This document shows, one piece after another, positions 45,408 to 54,282 of a stretch of 64,000 nt of DNA. Position numbers and translations under genes: made by a program. The notes under the pieces were generated by a model that worked only from the letters and a program-made list of their open reading frames with translations, did not search any database and had not been told where the DNA came from. Positions within the stretch are counted from its first letter, which is position 1. Each line of letters begins with the position of its first letter. The stretch comes from Propionispira arboris. GTDB lineage: Bacteria; Bacillota; Negativicutes; Selenomonadales; Selenomonadaceae. The DNA lies in contig NZ_FNZK01000008.1 in NCBI RefSeq assembly GCF_900109225.1, positions 62,001 to 126,000 of the forward strand. The letters are read 5' to 3'.

Positions 45408-46406
45408 TTGAAGTATATGTTAAAAGTTATAAAAGCGGGAATCGAAGTTTTGGTAGAAGATTGGCCTGGCCGCTTGGGGTACATGGGTTTAGGAATGGCG
45501 GCAGCCGGTGCTATGGATAATTTGGCATTACAGTTAGGAAATGCAGTTTTGCAGAATGAAATCGGTGAAGCTGGGCTTGAAATAGCTGGTGGATACTGCC
45601 AATTTGAATTTATCCAAGCCGGTGTTATTGCGATTTGTGGTGCAGATATGGCGGTGAAATTGAATGGTGAGCCGATTGCTTTATGGGAAGCTATTCCTGT
45701 GAAAATAGGGGATCAGCTAGAATTTGATCATTTTGGGACAACGGGTTTTCGAGCATACTTATGTATTGCTGGCGGTATTGATGTGCCAGTTTATCTTGGC
45801 AGCAAATCAACCTGTTTATTTGGTTCTTATGGTGGATTTCAGGGCAGAAAACTTCAAGTGGGTGATGTGATTGAGGCAGCGGCAAAAGTCAAAGACAGTC
45901 TTGCTGGGCGAAAACTTAACCCTAAATATATTCCTCAATATACGAATGAATGGGAATTACGTGCTATTCCCGGACCAAATTCGGCACCAGATTATGTAAG
46001 CGAAGCCGGTATGGATTATTTATTTTCGACAACAATGAAAATTTCACATAATGCCAATCGGGCGGCCTATCGGTTAGCAGAAGTACCGGATTATTTTTGG
46101 GCACGAGAAGATGGTGGGAAAGGTGGCAGCCATCCTTCTAATATCGTAGATCATGGGTACAATATGCGCGGGGCCATTAATGTGACAGGCAACACACCTT
46201 CATTGCTTATAGCGGATGGACCGACACTGGGTGGTTTTGTCTGTGTTGCAAATGTAATTTATGCTGATTTATGGAAAATTGGGCAAGGAATTCCCTCGCG
46301 CGATAAAGTAAAATTCAAGTTGACGACGGTGGAAGAGGCTGTGTCAGCCCGCCGGGACCGTATCGCTATGCTGGCAGCGGAAGATCTTGTTATTACAAAC
46401 AGATAA
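45408..46406 (+). CDS. Biotin-dependent carboxyltransferase subunit, KipA/PxpC-like (CT_A_B)
   Basis: A 332-residue CT_A_B protein, partner of the preceding CT_C_D subunit. Landmarks: VLVEDWPGRLGYMGLGMAAAGAMDNLALQLGN at the N-terminus, AICGADM, YLCIAGGIDVPVYLGSKSTC, and near the end ITGNTPSLLIADGPTLGGF-like sequence. In PxpABC this pair phosphorylates or carboxylates a lactam for ring opening; in urea carboxylase the same domains carboxylate urea. AGGAGG lies ahead of the ATG. Confidence 0.86.
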   Translation: MKYMLKVIKAGIEVLVEDWPGRLGYMGLGMAAAGAMDNLALQLGNAVLQNEIGEAGLEIAGGYCQFEFIQAGVIAICGADMAVKLNGEPIALWEAIPVKIGDQLEFDHFGTTGFRAYLCIAGGIDVPVYLGSKSTCLFGSYGGFQGRKLQVGDVIEAAAKVKDSLAGRKLNPKYIPQYTNEWELRAIPGPNSAPDYVSEAGMDYLFSTTMKISHNANRAAYRLAEVPDYFWAREDGGKGGSHPSNIVDHGYNMRGAINVTGNTPSLLIADGPTLGGFVCVANVIYADLWKIGQGIPSRDKVKFKLTTVEEAVSARRDRIAMLAAEDLVITNR

Positions 46407-46441
46407 TATGTAATGAAAAAAAGGCAATGGAGGAATGAAAA

Positions 46442-46660
46442 ATGGAATATACATTAAAAGCGCCGATGCCAGGATTGGTTGCAAGAGTTGTGGTAGTGGA
46501 AGGTGAAAGCGTAACAGAGGGACAAGAATTAGCAGTTATTAACTGCATGAAAATAGAAATTAGCTGCCCAACCGGAAAACGTGGTACGGTGAAGAAAATT
46601 CTCGTTGGTGAATGGGATGAAATGGACGTTGATACGCCGATGATCCTTCTGGAAGTTTAA
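46442..46660 (+). CDS. Biotinyl carrier protein
   Basis: A 72-residue biotinyl/lipoyl domain without the long N-terminal part of AccB. The biotinylated lysine is K37 in VINCMKIE, a variant of the usual AMKM. The Pro-rich start LKAPMPGLVARV is typical. It would shuttle carboxybiotin from the biotin carboxylase encoded next to the carboxyltransferase pair. AATGGAGGAATG lies ahead of the ATG. Confidence 0.9.
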   Translation: MEYTLKAPMPGLVARVVVVEGESVTEGQELAVINCMKIEISCPTGKRGTVKKILVGEWDEMDVDTPMILLEV

Positions 46661-46693
46661 ATAATTACTAGATAGAGAGGCGGAAATGCGTTT

Positions 46694-48070
46694 ATGATAA
46701 AAAAAATACTGATAGCAAATCGTGGTGAAATCGTAAGTCGAATTATAAAGACCTGCAATCTTATGGGGATTGCAACGGTTGTTGTATATTCAGAAGCTGA
46801 TAAAGATGCTTCTTATGTTAAACAGGCGAATGAGAGTTATTGCATTGGGGCACCAAGTCCAATAAAAAGTTATTTAAATATTGAATCTATAGTAACTGTA
46901 CTGAAAAAATCGAAAGCAGATGCGGTTCATCCCGGGTATGGATTTTTATCGGAAAACGCTGGTTTTGCAAAAGCTGTTGTAGCATCTGGAGCAATCTGGA
47001 TTGGTCCGGATCCTAAGGTTTTGGAAAATATCGAATCAAAATGCTACTGTCGTAAACTGGCCAGTGAATTGGACTTGCCGGTTACACCGGGAACGATTCA
47101 GCCGATTGAAACGATTCGTGATATTTATAATATTGCTGAATCCGTGGGGGTTCCACTGATGCTGAAGCTCGATAAGGGCGGTGGCGGCAAGGGCATCCAA
47201 CGCATTGATGAAATACAGGATTCAAAAAAAATGCAAGCGATGCTGGATAGTTTGCAGCGGGTCGGTGTGATGGCATTTGCTTCGGGGGATGTGTATGTAG
47301 AAAAAGTCATTGAGCGAGCAAGGCATATTGAAGTACAATTCTTGGCGGATCAGGATCAGCAGGTAATTTGTTTGGGGGAACGAGAGTGTTCAATCCAAAG
47401 GCGTTATCAGAAAATCATTGAAGAATCACCATCGGTGGTTGTTAGTGAAACGGAGCGGCAAAGATTGTTTGCCTATACAAAAAAATTAATTCAGACAATG
47501 CGTTATACGGGTGCCGGCACCATTGAATATCTTAGAGATATAGAGGGATCTTATTATTTTATGGAAATTAATGCTCGGCTCCAGGTGGAACATCCTGTTA
47601 CTGAATATATTACTAAGATCGATATTGTTGAACAGCAAATTCGCATTGCTGCTGGTGAGAAATTGGCGATGCAGCAACAGGATGTCAGTTTTTGTGGACA
47701 TGCGATTGAGTGCCGCATTTATGCCGAAGATCCAGAGACATTCATGCCGTCTCCCGGGATAATCAGGAAACTATCTTTACCAGATACAATCATAAATACC
47801 AGTTTGCGAATTGATTCCGTGGCTGAAGAGGGTGGAAATGTACCACCATATTATGATCCTTTGTTTGCGAAGGTAATCAGCTGGGGCGCGGATCGAGAGG
47901 CAGCGATTGAAATTTTAAAAACAGGCTTAATGTCTTTTGTTGTAGAGGGAATTAAAACAACCATTCGTGCCGATTTGGCAATATTAAATCATCCCAAATT
48001 TGTCGCAGGTGATATCAATACGGCTTTTCTGAGTAAAGAACATTGTTTGGCACAGGCAAAATTGAGTTGA
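46694..48070 (+). CDS. Biotin carboxylase
   Basis: A 458-residue biotin carboxylase (AccC-like). It carboxylates biotin on the carrier protein using ATP and bicarbonate. Motifs: ILIANRGEIVSRIIKTC, ATP-grasp loop KGGGGKGIQ (usual form GGGGRGM), RHIEVQFLAD, ERECSIQRRYQKIIEESPS and MEINARLQVEHPVTEYI. All core residues appear intact. Its place between carrier and PxpA-like genes marks it as a dedicated copy, not the fatty acid synthesis enzyme. Confidence 0.92.
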   Translation: MIKKILIANRGEIVSRIIKTCNLMGIATVVVYSEADKDASYVKQANESYCIGAPSPIKSYLNIESIVTVLKKSKADAVHPGYGFLSENAGFAKAVVASGAIWIGPDPKVLENIESKCYCRKLASELDLPVTPGTIQPIETIRDIYNIAESVGVPLMLKLDKGGGGKGIQRIDEIQDSKKMQAMLDSLQRVGVMAFASGDVYVEKVIERARHIEVQFLADQDQQVICLGERECSIQRRYQKIIEESPSVVVSETERQRLFAYTKKLIQTMRYTGAGTIEYLRDIEGSYYFMEINARLQVEHPVTEYITKIDIVEQQIRIAAGEKLAMQQQDVSFCGHAIECRIYAEDPETFMPSPGIIRKLSLPDTIINTSLRIDSVAEEGGNVPPYYDPLFAKVISWGADREAAIEILKTGLMSFVVEGIKTTIRADLAILNHPKFVAGDINTAFLSKEHCLAQAKLS

Positions 48071-48084
48071 AGGAGGCAGTCCCG

Positions 48085-48843
48085 ATGAAAATTGATGTAA
48101 ATGTCGATATGGGCGAAAGCTTTGGTCGCTATATTTTGGGTGATGATGAAGCCCTAATGCCCTGGGTAAGCTCAGCGAATATTGCTACAGGGTTTCATGC
48201 AGGTGATCCACTGGTGATGGAACGAACGATTGCCTGGGCGAAAAAATATAACGTTGCTGTTGGCGCGCATGTGGGGTTAAATGATCGGCAGGGGTTTGGT
48301 CGCAGGCAGATCAATATATCGGTAGAGGAACTGAAAAGTGATATTTTATATCAATTAGGAGCGATCGATGCTTTTTTGAAGATACACAATATGAAATTAC
48401 AACATATAAAGCCGCATGGGATTTTATATCGTATGGTTGGTGAACAGGAAATATATATTGATGCTTTTCTCGACACCGTGGAATTGTATAATAAAGATTT
48501 GTATATTATGCTGCATACGGGCTGCGAAGCGTTAAAACGTGCACAAAAGCGAGGTTTGAAAACGGCACCAGAAATCTTGATTGATTTGGGCTATGATGCT
48601 GAGGGAAACTGGATTTTAGAAAGAATTAAAAAAGAAAGATCACCACAGGAAGTGGCTGCACGAGCTTTGCGAGCAGTATGCGATCACAAAATCGATACCG
48701 TCGCTGGAGATCTGATCCCAGTAGAAGGGCGTACTATATGTATCCACGGAGATGCACCGAATGCTGTTTCTGTAGCCAAAGCAGTTCGACAGGCATTGGA
48801 AGGGGCGGGCGTTGAACTTGCTGCGCTGGATAAGAGTATGTAA
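48085..48843 (+). CDS. pxpA: LamB/YcsF family protein (5-oxoprolinase subunit PxpA-like)
   Basis: A 252-residue protein of the LamB/YcsF family. Motifs: VNVDMGESFGRYILGDDEALMPWVSSANIATGFHAGDP, VGAHVGLNDRQGFGRR, KPHGILYRM and ICIHGDAPNAV. In E. coli and B. subtilis PxpA works with PxpBC to open 5-oxoproline to glutamate. The ATG at 48085 has AAGGAGG at 48070-48076; a longer frame to 48043 overlaps the biotin carboxylase gene. Confidence 0.9.
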   Translation: MKIDVNVDMGESFGRYILGDDEALMPWVSSANIATGFHAGDPLVMERTIAWAKKYNVAVGAHVGLNDRQGFGRRQINISVEELKSDILYQLGAIDAFLKIHNMKLQHIKPHGILYRMVGEQEIYIDAFLDTVELYNKDLYIMLHTGCEALKRAQKRGLKTAPEILIDLGYDAEGNWILERIKKERSPQEVAARALRAVCDHKIDTVAGDLIPVEGRTICIHGDAPNAVSVAKAVRQALEGAGVELAALDKSM

Positions 48844-48907
48844 TAGACAGTCAGGTGAAGTTTGCATTCTACTTTATAGTGGGAAATTTAGAATAAGGCG
48901 GTGACCT

Positions 48908-49411
48908 ATGAAGAAAATTAATTCTTTAGATATATCGGTGGCTGTATTGGCAGCTCTGTCTTGTTTAGGTGCTTTAGCTGGTTTGCCTATTTGGGCTTTG
49001 TTTATTGGCTGGGCTTGGTATTTCACATTAGGGGCAACGGTTGCTGGTTTTAAACAGGCAATACCACCGATGCTTGCTGGTTCTATGCTGGCGGTGCTGG
49101 CAATTGTCCTGATCGATAGTTTGAGCGGCATGTTATCACCGTTGGGGGCAATGATCTTTGCCGTATTTATCACAGTGTTTTTATTGATGCTGACATTGAA
49201 AATCAAGGGACTCGATTGCTCCTTGGCATCGTTTAATTCTTATTCTTGTATGTTTGCCGGTTATTATGCTGCATCTTTTCCAGTGCAAACTGTATATGTA
49301 TATAATTTGGGGTATGCAGTACTGTGGATTACCGGAGCAAATTTCTTGGGTTTAGTTTTTGGCTGGTTAAGTATTAAATTAGCTGGATTAGGGAAAACAG
49401 CCAGTGAATAA
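48908..49411 (+). CDS. DUF1097-family membrane protein
   Basis: A 167-residue protein with about five hydrophobic segments, fitting the DUF1097 family (KINSLDISVAVLAALSCLGALAGLPIWALFIGWAWYF-type start). The function is unknown. It follows the carboxylase cluster on the same strand by 64 bases, so it may transport the cluster's substrate; this is inference. GGCGGTGACCT precedes the ATG. Confidence 0.75.
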   Translation: MKKINSLDISVAVLAALSCLGALAGLPIWALFIGWAWYFTLGATVAGFKQAIPPMLAGSMLAVLAIVLIDSLSGMLSPLGAMIFAVFITVFLLMLTLKIKGLDCSLASFNSYSCMFAGYYAASFPVQTVYVYNLGYAVLWITGANFLGLVFGWLSIKLAGLGKTASE

Positions 49412-49429
49412 ATTATATAAAGAGCAATC

Positions 49430-49462
49430 AAAAGCTGCGTTTTATTATGACGCAGCTTTTTT
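49430..49462 (+). terminator. Intrinsic terminator of the biotin-dependent carboxylase cluster
   Basis: AAAAGCTGCGT (49430-49440) with ACGCAGCTTTT (49450-49460), 9-base loop, T run. Confidence 0.88.
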
Positions 49463-49471
49463 GTGTGAACT

Positions 49472-49511
49472 AAAAAAGAATGTCTACGCTTTGAGTCATA
49501 GACATTCTTTT
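49472..49511. terminator. Second, bidirectional terminator for the convergent C39-like gene
   Basis: AAAAGAATGTCTA pairs with TAGACATTCTTTT (49499-49511), 12-base loop; T run on the minus strand for the C39-like gene. Confidence 0.85.
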
Positions 49512-49548
49512 GTATGTGATTATCGAAAAATAAATATTTATCAGAGTT

Positions 49549-50301
49549 TTATTGAGGACTTGCAACAACCCATTGTTGATCTTGTTGACCTTGTGGCAGC
49601 ATATGGGCATCAAACCACATGTAAAAAAACTTTTCAGCCGGATTAATTGTATAGCCGTCTTGCTGGTGATCAGCTGTATCATAAGAGTCCGCTAAAATCA
49701 GTACATCATCGGCTATCGTATCAGTTCCCATTGTATCATAGCCAATAATGACACGCCAATGTCCGCCCCATTCAATATTTTCAACCATAATAGGTGTATT
49801 GTTTTTGAGATTTTTCAAAATGAAATTTTTTACATCCTGCGGGTTTGAAAATTTAGGCTGATCAAGACTGGATGAAACATTCCAGCCAATTTGTTTGAAA
49901 AATTTAACCATGCCAGCGGTATCGGTGCCAATGGCTGGTTTTGTATCCATACTAGCCATTAGTTTTTTCTCATCCCAAGTCGTGTTGCCAAAATGGTATA
50001 GTACCGTTAAAGCAGCAGATGGACCGCAGCTTATTTCAGTCGTTTGCTGATAGGTTTTATAATTGCTTAAAATAGTTAAGTTTTTTGTAGACTTTAGATC
50101 ATAAAAATCTAGAACTGAATAGTAAGGTGAGTGCTTTACATTGCCGATTCCATTATAAGCGGATGCACCTTCGCTGGTAAGGTTATAGTCTGGTGGATAG
50201 GAAATTACCTTGTTACTTGCTTGGGCAGAGGTCCCGGTGAAGGTGAAGATTGTCAGAGCCAAGATAGTCGTCATACAGAAAAAATAATTTTTTGCTTTCA
50301 T
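49549..50301 (-). CDS. Exported C39-like cysteine peptidase family protein
   Basis: A 250-residue protein with a signal peptide (MKAKNYFFCMTTILALTIFTF..., cleavage near AQA-SN). The papain-like C39-type triad is visible: Cys in TTEISCGPSAALTVLYHFG, His in EWGGHWRVIIGYD, Asp in LILADSYD. C39 peptidases usually process double-glycine leaders as part of transporters, but stand-alone exported members like this are of unknown role. ATGs at 50304 and 50301 are both possible; the second has better spacing to AAGGAG. Confidence 0.8.
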   Translation of the reverse strand: MKAKNYFFCMTTILALTIFTFTGTSAQASNKVISYPPDYNLTSEGASAYNGIGNVKHSPYYSVLDFYDLKSTKNLTILSNYKTYQQTTEISCGPSAALTVLYHFGNTTWDEKKLMASMDTKPAIGTDTAGMVKFFKQIGWNVSSSLDQPKFSNPQDVKNFILKNLKNNTPIMVENIEWGGHWRVIIGYDTMGTDTIADDVLILADSYDTADHQQDGYTINPAEKFFYMWFDAHMLPQGQQDQQWVVASPQ

Positions 50302-50365
50302 CATATCGCTCCTTTTTCATATAATAGTCTGCAATACAATTATATAAGATTTATTAAGAATTTTG

Positions 50366-51697
50366 TTAATTTGAGAAATTTTTCTTTAAAACACTTTCGA
50401 ATTGGTCCATATGTTTTTTATATTCTTCGATGCTGAAGATTGGTTTGAAATCTTTTTTGATGTTTTTTGCTTTTTCTCCATTTTCTTTTAATAAACGATA
50501 GGCGGTTAATGCCATGATTTTTGCGGTAGCAATATAGGCGATATCTTTGTTGATAATTTTAAAGTCTTTTGAATGGAGATCGCCGCTGACACCGCCTGTT
50601 TCAAACGTTAAGACTGGCATTACGTGTGTTAAATCACCAACATCACTTGAGCCAGCACTGGATTCATGAGGCTGGGCGGTACGTATTGATCCCTGCGGTA
50701 AAATCATTTTGGCAATGTCTAAAATATCACTGGACGGTGCTCGCGGAATGGTTGGTAAATATCCCGGTGAAGTATAGATTTCGAGATTAGCACCCAACGC
50801 CAGAGCACCTGCTTCAAAAGCCCGATCCGTTTTTTGGCTGGCATCTTCGATTGCTTGGACATTGTTAGCGCGTACGAGGCTTTCGATGACCACTTCTTCA
50901 GGAATCACATTAACGAGGCTGCCGCCTTTCGTAAGAATGGTATGCACTCTTACCATATCTTTATCTTGAAAGGTTTCCCGCTGCATCGCTAAGGCGTTTA
51001 GCCCTAATGCTGCGGCATTTAGTGCATTGACACCTAGATGCGGATTGGCTGCGGCATGAGCGGCGCGTCCTTTGTAGCGAATTACTTTTGAAACGAAACC
51101 ATTACTAAGGCGATCACCGACAACCACGTCAGCGGTGCCAGGTCTGGAATGATGGGTTATGGCGATATCAATATCATTGAAAGCACCGATTCGAAGCAGT
51201 TCTGATTTTCCACCGCCATATTTAATCAGGGTTTTTTCTTTTAAGTTAAGTTTGAATTCAACTTCACCATATTCTTCCGAAGGCACGGCGAAAAATGTAA
51301 CATTTCCCGCCAGTGAATTTTTAATTTCTTCATCCGTTAATGCAAGCGCTGCACCAATCATTCCGGCTAATTGACAATGGTGACCACAAGCATGACAGGC
51401 ACCGGTTGTTTTGTCAGCATAAGCGTGATGTGGTGAAGATACGGCATCAAGTTCCCCAATTAAAGCTAGGTTAATTTCATTTTCTTGCGGGTCTTTCAAA
51501 TAAGCTTTTACGCCAGTGATGGCAAGACTTTTTTCTGCTTTTGCGGTGTTTTTTTGCAGGAGGTCAAAAACCTTACTGGCAGTTCTTGTTTCTTTATAGC
51601 CTAGTTCAGGATGTTGATAAATATCTTCCGCAAAATCAATGATTTGTTGTCTGTGTTCATCAATAATTTTAAGAATTTTTTCTTCTATTTTATCCAT
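50366..51697 (-). CDS. M20-family amidohydrolase (AbgB/p-aminobenzoyl-glutamate hydrolase-like)
   Basis: A 443-residue M20D metallohydrolase. Metal ligands lie in GACHACGHHCQLAG (CxHxxxH-type), FAVPSEEYGEV (Glu pair) and near the C-terminus LHSKDF (His). The dimerisation insert begins at SKVIRYKGRAAHAAANPHLGVNALNA. Relatives deacylate N-acyl amino acids or p-aminobenzoyl-glutamate in the cytosol. It starts 29 bases after metQ ends, so it is in the importer operon and may process the imported compound. Confidence 0.87.
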   Translation of the reverse strand: MDKIEEKILKIIDEHRQQIIDFAEDIYQHPELGYKETRTASKVFDLLQKNTAKAEKSLAITGVKAYLKDPQENEINLALIGELDAVSSPHHAYADKTTGACHACGHHCQLAGMIGAALALTDEEIKNSLAGNVTFFAVPSEEYGEVEFKLNLKEKTLIKYGGGKSELLRIGAFNDIDIAITHHSRPGTADVVVGDRLSNGFVSKVIRYKGRAAHAAANPHLGVNALNAAALGLNALAMQRETFQDKDMVRVHTILTKGGSLVNVIPEEVVIESLVRANNVQAIEDASQKTDRAFEAGALALGANLEIYTSPGYLPTIPRAPSSDILDIAKMILPQGSIRTAQPHESSAGSSDVGDLTHVMPVLTFETGGVSGDLHSKDFKIINKDIAYIATAKIMALTAYRLLKENGEKAKNIKKDFKPIFSIEEYKKHMDQFESVLKKNFSN

Positions 51698-51726
51698 ATG
51701 GCATCATTTCCTTTATCTCGGCAATT

Positions 51727-52554
51727 TTATTTTAATTCTTCAGGAATAAACCAGTAGTTGTTTTTGTTGTTTTCTTTCATATAGTCTTTAAATTCTGCTG
51801 ATTTGTAAGCAGCTACGATATCTTTTGCCCATTGGGAATCTTTATTTTTTTCGTCGACGACGACAACCAGTTCCAATTCGCGACTAACATTTTCTTGTAA
51901 TAATCCTTTTGCCGCATCCATTTTAGCTGAATAGACAATACTGCCCGGAATGACAGCAAAATCTAAATCATCGAGTGAACGAGGCAGTTGTGCGGAATCC
52001 ATTTCCATGATTTCAATGTTATGAATATTATCTTTGATGTCATTTTTAGTTAATGTTGTTGGATTTGCCGCATCATTCAGTGTAATCCACCCTGCTTTTG
52101 CCAGAAGTCTGAATGCTCTGGCTGCATTGGAAGGGTCCATCGGAATTCCGACTTTTTGACCTGGGGCAACCTGATCTAAAGATTTGTATTTGTTGGAGAA
52201 AATGGCAGCTGGCACAGTTGGGATTGGCACGATAGGTGTTAATTTCCCGCCTTTTTCTTTGTTGTAATTGTCAGCATAGGCCGTATGTTGTGCTACATTT
52301 AAATCAACGCTGCCTTCAGAAAGAGCTACTTCAGATTGCAATAAATCGGAAAAATCAATAGATTTGACGGTATAACCTTTTTTTTCTAAGATTGGTTTGA
52401 TGGCTTTATCAAAAAGTTCATTATAAGGACCCGGCGATACACCAATGGTGATTTCTTTTTTTTCTTTTGTGTTTTCGGCTTGATTGGAATCTCCACAGCC
52501 CAGTATGGTAAATAGTAATGTTATCAGTAATAATCCGGTAAAAAATCTTTTCAT
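51727..52554 (-). CDS. metQ: MetQ/NlpA-family substrate-binding lipoprotein
   Basis: A 275-residue lipoprotein with signal peptide ending in ILGC (Cys20). The mature sequence has the NlpA pattern (ITIGVSPGPYNELFDKAIKPILEKKGY, SVDLNVAQHTAY, VGIPMDPSNAARAFRLLAKAGWI). Relatives bind methionine and derivatives. The Met at 52554 starts the signal peptide; the frame upstream runs into metI. Adjacent to its permease and ATPase. Confidence 0.88.
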   Translation of the reverse strand: MKRFFTGLLLITLLFTILGCGDSNQAENTKEKKEITIGVSPGPYNELFDKAIKPILEKKGYTVKSIDFSDLLQSEVALSEGSVDLNVAQHTAYADNYNKEKGGKLTPIVPIPTVPAAIFSNKYKSLDQVAPGQKVGIPMDPSNAARAFRLLAKAGWITLNDAANPTTLTKNDIKDNIHNIEIMEMDSAQLPRSLDDLDFAVIPGSIVYSAKMDAAKGLLQENVSRELELVVVVDEKNKDSQWAKDIVAAYKSAEFKDYMKENNKNNYWFIPEELK

Positions 52555-52585
52555 AAAAATAACCTGCTTTCGTTTGTTTTTGTAA

Positions 52586-53239
52586 TTAATGTCTTCTGGC
52601 TTTTTGTGCCAAATGGTTGCCGAAATTTTGAATACACTGGACAAAAATAATTAAAATAAATACAGTGAACACAATAACTTCTGTGTTAAAACGTTGATAT
52701 CCATAGGAAATAGCAATGTCGCCAATTCCGCCGCCACCAATGGTTCCAGCCATTGCGGTAGCACCGATTAAACCGATTGTGGCAGTAGTTAATGATAATA
52801 TGATAGATCCTAAAGCTTCGGGAAGCAAAAAATAACGAATGATTTGTATCGTAGTTGCTCCCATGGCTTGGGCAGCTTCGATGATCCCTTGATTGACTTC
52901 TAACAAAGAATTTTCCACTAAGCGAGCAATAAAAGGAATGATATAGATAATCAAAGGAACAATAGCAGCTTTTGTCCCAATTGATGTACCAACAATCAAT
53001 TTTGTGAAGGGCACGATAGCTACCAATAAAATGATAAAAGGCAAGGAACGTACGATGTTGACCAAATTGTTCAAAGAGCGAAACATAAATGTGTTTTTAC
53101 GTATGCCGCCTGCTTTTGTCAAAACTAATAAAACACCCAGGGGTATTCCGCCGAGAGCCCCGAGCAGCAGGGAGATGCTAACCATTTGTAGTGTTTCAAG
53201 AATCGCTTTGATTATTTGTGCAGTTGTTATGGTTGCCAT
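52586..53239 (-). CDS. metI: MetI-family ABC permease
   Basis: A 217-residue permease with five predicted membrane segments, the MetI length. The EAA loop is EAAQAMGATTIQIIRYFLLPEALGSI. The N-terminus ETLQMVSISLLLGALGGIPLGVLL is typical. Its first 44 bases lie inside the 3' end of metN, so translation is coupled; GAGGTGG in metN precedes its ATG. Confidence 0.9.
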   Translation of the reverse strand: MATITTAQIIKAILETLQMVSISLLLGALGGIPLGVLLVLTKAGGIRKNTFMFRSLNNLVNIVRSLPFIILLVAIVPFTKLIVGTSIGTKAAIVPLIIYIIPFIARLVENSLLEVNQGIIEAAQAMGATTIQIIRYFLLPEALGSIILSLTTATIGLIGATAMAGTIGGGGIGDIAISYGYQRFNTEVIVFTVFILIIFVQCIQNFGNHLAQKARRH

Positions 53240-54257
53240 TTTCTACCACCTCGATTCCTACGTTTTTTTGTAATAAATATTGATGTGTTTTCTCAATGTT
53301 TTCTGGGGTACCATTTAATTCAACTGTTAAATGCCCTAATATATCACCCTGCAATTCCGTTACATTTGCAAATAAAATATTGGGCTGTACACTATATTGA
53401 TAACAAGCTTCACTTAATAAAGCCTGCTGAGAATTTTCACCAATGAATTTTAGTTTTAAGACCAGTTTATTTTTATTGCTGAAATCAAGTGTGTTTAATA
53501 TTACTGGTGGAATTTCATCATGTACGATTGTACGAATGAAATTTTTGGTTGTTTGTTGCTGTGGGTTTTCAAAAATATCAAGCAAAGAACCTTCTTCGAT
53601 AATTTCACCTTTTTCCATAACAGCAACACGATTACAGATTTCTCGAATAACATTCATTTCATGGGTGATGATTAAAATCGTAATCTTGTATTTTTTATTG
53701 ATTTCTTTTAATAGTTGTAAAATGGAGCCTGTCGTTTGTGGATCAAGTGCCGAGGTTGCTTCATCACATAAGAGAATAAATGGGTTTGTTGCTAAGGCTC
53801 TGGCAATGCCGACACGCTGCTTTTGTCCGCCCGATAGTTCATCTGGATAGGCATCTGCCTTGCTGGCAAGACCGACAAAATTAAGCAGTTCTGTAATCCG
53901 TGTATAGATGGTGTTTTTATCCGTTCCCTCCAATAAAAGTGGAATAGAAACATTTTCAAAAACTGTCTTTGACTCCAGCAGATTAAAATGCTGAAAGATC
54001 ATCCCGATTTGCTTGCGCAGCAAACGAAGTTTTTGGGGTGATAAGTTAGAAAGGTTCTGGTCGTTTACGATAACTTCACCGAAGGTGGGTTGTTCCAGAT
54101 AATTTACCATGCGGATCAAGGTGCTTTTTCCGGCACCGCTAAAGCCGATTACACCAAAAATATCACCTTCGTTGATTTTTAAATTGATGTTTTTTAAAGC
54201 TTGAATTTCACTGCTATTTTTATAAAATATTTTTTGTATATTTTTTAATTCAATCAT
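53196..54257 (-). CDS. metN: MetN-family ABC ATPase
   Basis: A 353-residue ATPase with a C-terminal NIL/ACT-like regulatory domain, as in methionine importers. Walker A IGFSGAGKSTLIRM, Q-loop MIFQHFNLL, signature LSGGQKQRVGIARAL, Walker B LLCDEATSALDPQT. The ATG at 54257 has AAGGAG at 54263-54268. First gene of metN-metI-metQ-amidohydrolase, driven by a strong promoter with an inverted repeat. No SAM or T-box riboswitch is visible upstream. Confidence 0.9.
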   Translation of the reverse strand: MIELKNIQKIFYKNSSEIQALKNINLKINEGDIFGVIGFSGAGKSTLIRMVNYLEQPTFGEVIVNDQNLSNLSPQKLRLLRKQIGMIFQHFNLLESKTVFENVSIPLLLEGTDKNTIYTRITELLNFVGLASKADAYPDELSGGQKQRVGIARALATNPFILLCDEATSALDPQTTGSILQLLKEINKKYKITILIITHEMNVIREICNRVAVMEKGEIIEEGSLLDIFENPQQQTTKNFIRTIVHDEIPPVILNTLDFSNKNKLVLKLKFIGENSQQALLSEACYQYSVQPNILFANVTELQGDILGHLTVELNGTPENIEKTHQYLLQKNVGIEVVENGNHNNCTNNQSDS

Positions 54258-54282
54258 TGTTTCTCCTTGCTGCAATCATAAC

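Noticed and set aside
49404-49646. An 80-codon plus-strand frame after the DUF1097 gene
   Set aside because: It covers two terminator hairpins and the end of the convergent C39-like gene; not coding.
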